A stretch of 14,578 nucleotides of DNA from an uncultured Prevotella sp. (GTDB taxonomy: Bacteria; Bacteroidota; Bacteroidia; Bacteroidales; Bacteroidaceae). The stretch covers positions 1-14,578 of the forward strand of contig USRA01000052.1 in the NCBI GenBank assembly GCA_900557035.1. Direction: 5' to 3'. Position 1 is the first letter of the stretch, and each line of letters starts with the position of its first letter. The position numbers and the translations under genes are program-made. Positions 7,913 to 13,344 of this stretch are shown piece by piece. The notes beneath the pieces are model-generated. The model saw nothing but the letters and a program-made list of their open reading frames with translations, had not been told where the DNA came from and did not search any database.

Positions 7913-8527
7913 TTATATCTCGAAGATACCCTTGAGTGCCCCCTGGGCAATCTTCTCGAAATCCTCTCCGAAATCGCAGAAACGCATTACGGCATTGGCG
8001 GCAGCATGCTTGATACCCATGTTATCTCCCTGCAATGCCACGGCAGCCTGATCCAGGAACTCGTTGATTCCACGATCGTTAGGCTCCTGACCATTCGCAA
8101 AGAGACGGGCAAGGAGCTGGAAACCGGCAATCTCATAGAAAGGCTTGTCGCTGGCTATCCATTGATACGCAATCACCGGCGCATATTCCACATGCTGCAG
8201 CAGATTGAAGGCAAGCATCTCAGCCATCTCCTGGCTCTGCACCTGCTCCATCCAGATATCCGTGATTTCTGGCAGCATCTTGTCGGCAGGCATGATGAGG
8301 GTAGCAAGAATCTTGCACTCTCGGATATCCTCCTTCCAGAGTTCGATGGCAAGGTTATAATCCTTGCCGTATTCCTGCGCCATCTTCTTCAATTCATAGA
8401 ATGGCACACCCCAATTCAGTTTATATCCCAAGCCCTTGTCTCGCATGGATTGCGAACCCGGACCGTTCATCAACAAGCGAAAGCTTCGCTTGATAGTCAT
8501 CAGTTTCTGATGTGTTTCTTCGTTCAT
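7913..8527 (-). CDS. DNA alkylation repair-like (AlkD-family) HEAT-repeat protein
   Basis: A 204-residue, mainly helical protein resembling the AlkD/DNA alkylation repair family, which removes alkylated bases through a concave HEAT-repeat surface. The best support is the pattern GVPFYELKKMAQEYG (40-54) followed by LAIELWKEDIRECKILATLI (59-78), typical of the family's second and third repeats. At the place where AlkD has a catalytic W-x3-D pair, this protein reads Q99 and E103 (SQEMAEM), so glycosylase activity is not assured. It lies downstream of ispE on the same strand with an 88-bp gap filled by an 18-bp tandem repeat, and probably shares its transcript. The ATG is followed by NEETHQKL. 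The family call is good; the function is uncertain. Confidence 0.72.
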   Translation of the reverse strand: MNEETHQKLMTIKRSFRLLMNGPGSQSMRDKGLGYKLNWGVPFYELKKMAQEYGKDYNLAIELWKEDIRECKILATLIMPADKMLPEITDIWMEQVQSQEMAEMLAFNLLQHVEYAPVIAYQWIASDKPFYEIAGFQLLARLFANGQEPNDRGINEFLDQAAVALQGDNMGIKHAAANAVMRFCDFGEDFEKIAQGALKGIFEI

Positions 8528-8535
8528 TGTAATAT

Positions 8536-8621
8536 TTTAAATCTAAAGTAATGTTTAAATCTAAAGTAATGTTTAAATCTAAAGTAATGTTTAAATCTAA
8601 AGTAATGTTTTAAATCTAAAG
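8536..8621. repeat. 18-bp tandem repeat array between ispE and the AlkD-like gene
   Basis: Four perfect head-to-tail copies of TTTAAATCTAAAGTAATG occupy 8536-8553, 8554-8571, 8572-8589 and 8590-8607. A fifth partial copy (TTTTAAATCTAAAG, 8608-8621) has one extra T. The partial copy contains the ispE stop codon (complement of 8616-8618), so the array starts inside the end of ispE and fills nearly all of the space to the next gene. There are no spacers, so this is not a CRISPR array. Confidence 0.95.
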
Positions 8622-9482
8622 TTTTAATACTTTGCAGAACATTCCGTCGAATTGCTCCTCGATATTCGCTGGTTTATGCTTGAAGATGCCGAAGATGGCA
8701 CTGCCGCTTCCACTCATAGCTGCATATACGGCCCCCAGATTATAGAGCTTCTGCTTGATATCTGCTAACTCTGGATGCATCGCAAAGATAGGCGCCTCGA
8801 AATCGTTGACAAGCTCATCCTTCCAGGTCTCGATAGGTTGGCGAACGATGTCGCGGCAGCATTTCGCAGGCTTCTTAGGAGTGATGGCAGCGTAGGCATC
8901 CTTGGTGCTTACAGCGATGTCGTCACGCTTTACAATCACGATGTAATATCCCTTCATGTTATCTCCAGGACCGCTTACCGGCATCAGTACATCGCCGATA
9001 CCCTCAGCATAGCAGGCTGTATCTCCATTCTCAGGGTCCGCACTGATGAAGTAGGCACAGTCGGCACCCAACTTGGCAGCATATCGCTCCATTTCAGGAA
9101 TACCGATGTTCAGGCGGAAACGCTCATCGAGCAGACGAATCATGTAGGCAGCATCCGCAGAGCCGCCACCCATTCCTGCCTGAGATGGGATACGCTTGAC
9201 GAGATGCGTATGAATGCGGGGAATCTTGAAGTCGGCAGCCAGCATATTATATGCCTTCACCACCAGGTTCTTCTGTTCGTCGCAATCCACGGCATTGCCT
9301 GTAATCTTCAGGTCGCAGGCTACCTCGCTAGGAAACTCATCTCCCATCAGCTTGATCTCCAAGGCATCAGTCAGGGGGATAGGGTAGAATACGGTTTCCA
9401 GATTGTGGTAACCATCAGCGCGCTTGCTTACTATATTTAAGCCAAGGTTGATCTTGGCGCATGGAAATGTAATCATAATCAA
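8616..9482 (-). CDS. ispE: 4-diphosphocytidyl-2-C-methyl-D-erythritol kinase
   Basis: GHMP-family kinase that phosphorylates the 2-hydroxyl of CDP-methylerythritol, the fourth step of the MEP (non-mevalonate) isoprenoid pathway, in the cytoplasm. The 288-residue product shows PCAKINLGLN at the N-terminus with catalytic Lys10, the ATP-binding glycine loop GMGGGSADAA at 103-112, catalytic Asp141 in LGADCAYFIS, and the C-terminal GHMP motif MSGSGSAIFG at 256-265. Length matches the family. Two starts are possible: ATG at the complement of 9482, or the third codon (9476), which would give the more usual MITFP N-terminus. It is divergent from the DUF2027-Smr gene and followed by the AlkD-like gene. 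Its stop codon lies in the last copy of an 18-bp repeat. Confidence 0.96.
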   Translation of the reverse strand: MIMITFPCAKINLGLNIVSKRADGYHNLETVFYPIPLTDALEIKLMGDEFPSEVACDLKITGNAVDCDEQKNLVVKAYNMLAADFKIPRIHTHLVKRIPSQAGMGGGSADAAYMIRLLDERFRLNIGIPEMERYAAKLGADCAYFISADPENGDTACYAEGIGDVLMPVSGPGDNMKGYYIVIVKRDDIAVSTKDAYAAITPKKPAKCCRDIVRQPIETWKDELVNDFEAPIFAMHPELADIKQKLYNLGAVYAAMSGSGSAIFGIFKHKPANIEEQFDGMFCKVLKL

Positions 9483-9510
9483 TAATGTTTAAGAGTAATA
9501 TGTTAACTAT

Positions 9511-9561
9511 ATGCAATCTATATAATCTATATGCACAATATGCAATCTATATGCAATCTAC
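9511..9561. repeat. Short ATGCAATCTAT repeats in the ispE leader
   Basis: ATGCAATCTA occurs three times, at 9511-9520, 9540-9549 and 9551-9560. The last two form an 11-bp tandem pair, and related TATAATCTAT and ATGCACAAT words lie between. The cluster sits between the ispE start and its candidate -7 box, so it would be in the 5' untranslated leader. Confidence 0.8.
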
Positions 9562-9564
9562 TTG

Positions 9565-9572
9565 CAAAGATA
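9565..9572 (-). promoter_or_regulatory. Candidate -7 box for ispE
   Basis: The minus strand reads TATCTTTG, an exact match to TAnnTTTG, about 80 bp upstream of the ispE start. No good -33 TTTG was found at 19-21 bp, so the call rests on the -7 box and position. Within the 319-bp gap 9483-9801 this is the element serving the leftward genes. Confidence 0.5.
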
Positions 9573-9666
9573 TAAAAAATATCCCAAACCCGGTGCTTTT
9601 CATCAAGATTATTTTCTTACTTGCATTAAAAATATTAAAAACATCCATATTCTGCAATATCTTTTG

Positions 9667-9674
9667 TATCTTTG
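9667..9674 (+). promoter_or_regulatory. Candidate -7 box for the DUF2027-Smr/nadE operon
   Basis: TATCTTTG matches TAnnTTTG exactly. It would start a transcript near 9681 with a leader of about 120 nt ahead of the ATG at 9802. No clear -33 element is visible. Apart from this box, the leftward box at 9565, the ATGCAATCTA repeats and the dyad at 9733-9763, the 319-bp gap is A/T-rich sequence with no credible gene. Confidence 0.5.
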
Positions 9675-9732
9675 CAAAGTGTATCCTCATTTCAGAAAGA
9701 GTGATTCTGCCTGAGGGAAAATATATTTTGAG

Positions 9733-9763
9733 TTAAGGATAATTGTATTTATCCTTAAGGATA
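9733..9763. promoter_or_regulatory. Overlapping TTAAGGATA dyads in the operon leader
   Basis: TTAAGGATAA (9733-9742) and TTATCCTTAA (9749-9758) form a perfect 10-bp stem with a 6-nt loop. The right arm is also half of a perfect 14-bp palindrome TATCCTTAAGGATA (9750-9763). The two pairings share bases and exclude each other. It could be an operator bound by a dimeric regulator or an RNA hairpin in the leader. Function is not established. Confidence 0.5.
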
Positions 9764-9801
9764 GATAGATAATTAGATAAAAATAAAAAATAAATAGAAA
9801 T

Positions 9802-10944
9802 ATGAAGAAAGGTGATAAAGTAAGATTCCTGAGCGAAGTGGGCGGCGGAAAGGTGGCCGGCTTCCAGGGCAAAAACATAGTGTTGGTTGAGGATGAAGAT
9901 GGATTCGAGATTCCGATGCCGATCAACGAGGTGGTAGTGGTAGAGCAGGACGACTATGCCATGGGCAAGATGATTTCTGCCAAGATGGATGCCAAGCAGA
10001 AGGCTGAAGAGCATGCCAACACCGAACTGCATCAGGACAGCAGAAGCATCAAGGCTATCCTGAACGAGCACGATACCGACGTGGATATGAACGTAGAGGA
10101 ATATGATGCTGCCGACCGCGAGATTACCTTCGTGAAGCAGGTTCAGGAGCGTACGGGCGGCAACAAGCTCAGTGCTTACCTCGCCTTCGTGCCAATCGAC
10201 ATCAAGGATGTAACCAATACCCGCTTCGAGTCGTATATGGTGAACGACAGCAACTACTATCTGCGCTACACCTATCTCGTAGCTGAGGGCAATGCGTGGA
10301 CCCTGAAGGCGGAGGGTGAAATCGAGCCAAACACCAAGCTCTTCATCGAGGAATTCGGTCGTGAGGCTTTGAATGAGATGGAGCACATCGCCATCCAGAT
10401 GATTGCCTACAAGAAGGACAAGCCATTCCTGCTGAAGCCAGCTACAGACGTTCAGTTCCGCCTCGACCCGGTGAAGTTCTACAAGCTCCATCTTTTTGAG
10501 GAGAATGATTTCTTCGAGACTCCAGCCTATCTCTTCACTATCGTGGAGAACGACGAGGTAGCCCGTCCGCTGGTCATCGATTCCAAGCGCTTGAAGGAGC
10601 AAATGTACAAGGACGAGAAGGTGATTGCCAACACCAGCAAGAAGAAGAGCAAGAAGGATGACGGTACTCTCGTCATCGATCTTCATGCAGATGAAGTGCT
10701 CGAAACAACTGCTGGAATGAATTCTGCTGATATCCTTCATTATCAGATGGATATCTTCAAGAAGACAATGGCAGAGAACAAGAAGAACAAGGGTCAGAAG
10801 ATCATCTTCATCCATGGCAAGGGCGAGGGCGTTCTGCGCCAGGCGCTCATCCATGAGTTGAATTATCGCTATAAGAACTGCACCTATCAGGATGCTTCCT
10901 TCCAGGAGTATGGATATGGTGCCACACAGGTAACAATAAAGTAA
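9802..10944 (+). CDS. DUF2027 and Smr domain protein
   Basis: A 380-residue protein of the Bacteroidota family with an N-terminal DUF2027 region (beta-rich; GDKVRFLSEVGGGKVAGF at 4-21, resembling the small barrel that precedes Smr in MutS2) and a C-terminal Smr domain. The Smr hallmarks are DLH at 293-295 and HGKGEGVLR at 338-346, the residues tied to nuclease activity in Smr proteins. A lysine-rich linker (about 277-286) separates the halves. There is no MutS ATPase, so this is not MutS2 itself. The target, RNA or DNA, cannot be read from sequence. No signal peptide is seen, so it is probably cytoplasmic. nadE starts 6 bp after its stop, which implies co-transcription. The start ATG follows an A-rich leader typical of the phylum. 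Confidence 0.88.
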   Translation: MKKGDKVRFLSEVGGGKVAGFQGKNIVLVEDEDGFEIPMPINEVVVVEQDDYAMGKMISAKMDAKQKAEEHANTELHQDSRSIKAILNEHDTDVDMNVEEYDAADREITFVKQVQERTGGNKLSAYLAFVPIDIKDVTNTRFESYMVNDSNYYLRYTYLVAEGNAWTLKAEGEIEPNTKLFIEEFGREALNEMEHIAIQMIAYKKDKPFLLKPATDVQFRLDPVKFYKLHLFEENDFFETPAYLFTIVENDEVARPLVIDSKRLKEQMYKDEKVIANTSKKKSKKDDGTLVIDLHADEVLETTAGMNSADILHYQMDIFKKTMAENKKNKGQKIIFIHGKGEGVLRQALIHELNYRYKNCTYQDASFQEYGYGATQVTIK

Positions 10945-10950
10945 TTTATT

Positions 10951-12957
10951 ATGAAGTACGGATTTATGAAGGTGGCAAGTGCCATCCCTGCCGTCAAGGT
11001 AGGCGATGTAATCTTCAACACCCAACAGATAGAAGATCTGATAGCCCAGGCAGAAGGCAAGGGCGTAGAGATCATTACCTTCCCGGAATTGTCTATCACA
11101 GGCTATTCCTGTCAGGACCTTTTCCGCCAGCAGATGCTCCTGGAATCATCCGAGCAGGCGGTGATGATGCTGCTCGATTTCACCCGCAAGCTCGACATCA
11201 TCTCCATTGTCGGCGCTCCGGTAGTGGCTGGCGATTTGCTGCTGAATTGCGGTATCGTGATCCAGCACGGACAGATCCTGGGCATCGTGCCTAAGACCTA
11301 TCTCCCTAACTACAGCGAGTTCTACGAGAAGCGCTGGTTTGCCTCTGCGCAGGACTTGCGCGATTGCGAGGTTCGCTATGCCGGACATAAGGTGAAACTG
11401 ACCCCCGATGTGCAGATTTTCCACACCTACGACGGCGTGCAGTTTGGCGTAGAGATATGCGAGGATGTATGGGCTCCGGCTCCTCCTAGCAACAAGCTGG
11501 CACTGGCTGGTGCCGACCTCATCTTCAACCTCTCTGCGAGCGATGAACTCATCGGAAAGCACAACTATCTGAAGAGTCTGCTGAGCCAGCAGAGTGCCCG
11601 CACCATGACCGGATACGTGTATAGTTCCTGCGGTTTCGGTGAGAGTACACAGGATGTGGTATATGGCGGAAATGCCCTGATTTACGAGAATGGAGCTTTA
11701 CTTGCACAAGGTGAGCGTTTCTCTCTTGATCCTCAGATGGTTATCGCGCAGGTTGATGTAGAGAAACTCCGTTCGGAGCGTCGCACCAATTCCACCTATG
11801 TCAACGCCCAGCGTAACATCAAATATTCGGTTCTCGGCGGACAGTTCAACATCCGTAACATCGATGCCGATCCTACTGAGAACGAGCGTGAATTCGTGTT
11901 GGAGAGAGAGGTGAATCCGCATCCTTTTATTCCTACCAGCAGCGATATGGATGCCTCCTGCGAGGAGATTTTCAATATCCAGCTGATGGGTCTTGCCAAG
12001 CGCATCGTCCATACCCATGCCAAGACGGTGGTGGTGGGTATCAGTGGCGGATTGGATTCCACTCTTGCCCTGCTCGTCTGCGTCAAGGCTTTCGATAAGC
12101 TGAAGATGGATCGCCGTGGCATCGTGGGTGTTACCATGCCAGGTTTCGGCACCACCGATAGAACATATAATAATGCCATCTCTCTGATGCAGAGTCTGGG
12201 CATCACCATCCGTGAAATCAGCATCGCCAAGGCAGTGACACAGCATTTCGAGGACATCGGTCATGATGCCAGCGTGCATGATGTGACCTACGAGAATTCG
12301 CAGGCACGTGAGCGTACGCAGATTCTGATGGACCTTGCCAACAAGATGGGCGGTATGGTGATAGGTACCGGCGACCTTTCTGAGCTGGCTTTGGGCTGGG
12401 CCACCTATAATGGCGATCACATGAGCATGTATGGCGTGAATGCCAGCATCCCTAAGACCCTGATTCGTCATCTGGTAAACCATGTTGCCGAGAGTGGGGT
12501 AGATGAGCAGAGCCGCATCACCCTGCGCGACATCATCGACACACCTATCAGTCCGGAACTGATTCCTGCTGATGAAAATGGTAACATCAAGCAGAAGACG
12601 GAAGACCTGGTGGGACCATACGAGCTGCACGATTTCTTCCTCTATTACTTCCTGCGTTTCGGTTTCCGTCCTGCCAAGATTTATATGTTGGCTAAGAAGG
12701 CGTTCATCGATACCAAGCTGGAGCGTGTGAAGATCAGCGACAACGATCCTGATTCCTACGATGAGGAGACCATCAAGAAATGGCTCAAGACATTTGTTCG
12801 CCGTTTCTTCAACCAGCAGTTCAAGCGCAGCTGTCTGCCTGATGGTCCGAAGGTGGGAAGTGTGAGCCTGAGTCCTCGTGGCGACTGGCGCATGCCTAGC
12901 GATGCCGCATCCACCATCTGGCTGCAAGAGGCAGAAAATAGGATTTGTGATAATTAA
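10951..12957 (+). CDS. nadE: Glutamine-dependent NAD+ synthetase
   Basis: Catalyses the last step of NAD+ synthesis: ATP-dependent amidation of nicotinate adenine dinucleotide using ammonia released from glutamine. The 668-residue product is the two-domain form. An N-terminal nitrilase-like glutaminase (about 1-290) has the triad E46 (FPELSITGY), K115 (VPKTYLPNY) and C170 (GVEICEDVW). A C-terminal synthetase (about 330-668) has the PP-loop motif SGGLDS at 365-370 and GTGDLSELALGW at 472-483. Because the glutaminase is fused, the cell need not rely on free ammonia. Length and residue spacing fit characterised enzymes of about 680 residues. It is the second gene of an operon with the DUF2027-Smr gene and is followed by a small membrane-peptide ORF 15 bp later. 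Confidence 0.97.
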   Translation: MKYGFMKVASAIPAVKVGDVIFNTQQIEDLIAQAEGKGVEIITFPELSITGYSCQDLFRQQMLLESSEQAVMMLLDFTRKLDIISIVGAPVVAGDLLLNCGIVIQHGQILGIVPKTYLPNYSEFYEKRWFASAQDLRDCEVRYAGHKVKLTPDVQIFHTYDGVQFGVEICEDVWAPAPPSNKLALAGADLIFNLSASDELIGKHNYLKSLLSQQSARTMTGYVYSSCGFGESTQDVVYGGNALIYENGALLAQGERFSLDPQMVIAQVDVEKLRSERRTNSTYVNAQRNIKYSVLGGQFNIRNIDADPTENEREFVLEREVNPHPFIPTSSDMDASCEEIFNIQLMGLAKRIVHTHAKTVVVGISGGLDSTLALLVCVKAFDKLKMDRRGIVGVTMPGFGTTDRTYNNAISLMQSLGITIREISIAKAVTQHFEDIGHDASVHDVTYENSQARERTQILMDLANKMGGMVIGTGDLSELALGWATYNGDHMSMYGVNASIPKTLIRHLVNHVAESGVDEQSRITLRDIIDTPISPELIPADENGNIKQKTEDLVGPYELHDFFLYYFLRFGFRPAKIYMLAKKAFIDTKLERVKISDNDPDSYDEETIKKWLKTFVRRFFNQQFKRSCLPDGPKVGSVSLSPRGDWRMPSDAASTIWLQEAENRICDN

Positions 12958-12972
12958 TAAAAAATAAAAGTT

Positions 12973-13116
12973 ATGGATTTTGCATTAACTATAGTTTTGA
13001 TGGGATTCGCTGAAGGAATGACTATTGTTTATGGCGTTTTGGCAGTGATAGCATCTATTATGTTACTTTGGCTGAAAAGTAAGTGGGGCCAGAAGTGGTT
13101 GGATAGTCTGGACTGA
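12973..13116 (+). CDS. Probable small single-span membrane peptide (47 residues)
   Basis: An ORF of 47 codons begins with ATG 15 bp after the nadE stop, behind an A-rich leader (AAAATAAAAG) like those of other genes here, and ends in TGA. The N-terminal two thirds are hydrophobic, with the best transmembrane segment at about residues 17-34. The tail is K/W-rich and amphipathic (LKSKWGQKWLDSLD), placing positive charges probably on the cytoplasmic side. I do not recognise a family. Position suggests co-transcription with nadE; a terminator follows. The translation signal and the sensible membrane-peptide composition favour a real gene, but the length leaves room for chance. Confidence 0.55.
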   Translation: MDFALTIVLMGFAEGMTIVYGVLAVIASIMLLWLKSKWGQKWLDSLD

Positions 13117-13125
13117 TTTCCAACC
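13097..13125 (+). other. Hairpin over the stop codon of the small ORF
   Basis: GGTTGGA (13097-13103) and TCCAACC (13119-13125) form a perfect 7-bp stem. The loop contains AGTC-TG-GACT, a further small dyad, and the TGA stop at 13114-13116. It is the first of three hairpins after nadE. Confidence 0.5.
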
Positions 13126-13151
13126 CTCAGCAGTTTTGGATTTTTGCGTTT

Positions 13152-13177
13152 AGGCTGATGGCTTTTCCAGTCAGCCT
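13152..13177 (+). other. Second hairpin downstream of the small ORF
   Basis: AGGCTGA (13152-13158) and TCAGCCT (13171-13177) form a perfect 7-bp stem with a 12-nt loop. Pairing may extend past one mismatch on the outside. It is followed by TAACAG rather than a T run, so it is not a classical terminator. Confidence 0.45.
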
Positions 13178-13192
13178 TAACAGAATATTGAT

Positions 13193-13241
13193 TCCCGATT
13201 TGAGCATTCGATACTATTTTGGTGCTCAAATCGGGATTTTT
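13193..13241 (+). terminator. Intrinsic terminator after nadE and the small ORF
   Basis: TCCCGATTTGAGCA (13193-13206) and TGCTCAAATCGGGA (13223-13236) form a perfect 14-bp stem with a 16-nt loop, followed by TTTTT (13237-13241). It should end the DUF2027-Smr/nadE transcript and insulate ileS. Confidence 0.85.
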
Positions 13242-13273
13242 AATAGAAAAATTATTAATTTATTACCTCTTTA

Positions 13274-13305
13274 TTCGGGAAAAACATATTTTTTTTGTAA
13301 CTTTG
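13274..13305 (+). promoter_or_regulatory. Promoter of ileS
   Basis: TAACTTTG at 13298-13305 matches the TAnnTTTG -7 element exactly. TTCG at 13274-13277 lies 20 bp upstream and is a one-mismatch match to the TTTG -33 element. Transcription would start near 13312, leaving a leader of about 33 nt before the ATG. That is too short for a T-box, so no such control is expected. Confidence 0.7.
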
Positions 13306-13344
13306 CGCCCAAAAGTAAAAACAATATAAAATTTAATAGATAAT

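Noticed and set aside
8536..8621. Possible CRISPR array
   Set aside because: The units are 18 bp and directly adjacent with no spacers, and there are no cas genes in the window.
9733..11025. A 430-codon minus-strand frame over the DUF2027-Smr gene
   Set aside because: It is antisense to a gene with clear Smr motifs. The Leu/His/Val-rich translation is typical of a shadow frame.
11698..12927. A 409-codon minus-strand frame over nadE
   Set aside because: It is antisense to the synthetase domain with an intact SGGLDS motif. Nothing recognisable is encoded.
13158..13343. A 61-codon plus-strand frame before ileS
   Set aside because: It spans a hairpin, a strong terminator and the ileS promoter, and its translation has no protein-like pattern.
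13237..13344. T-box or other riboswitch controlling ileS
   Set aside because: The predicted transcript start leaves only about 33 nt of leader, and no T-box sequence or specifier stem is present.
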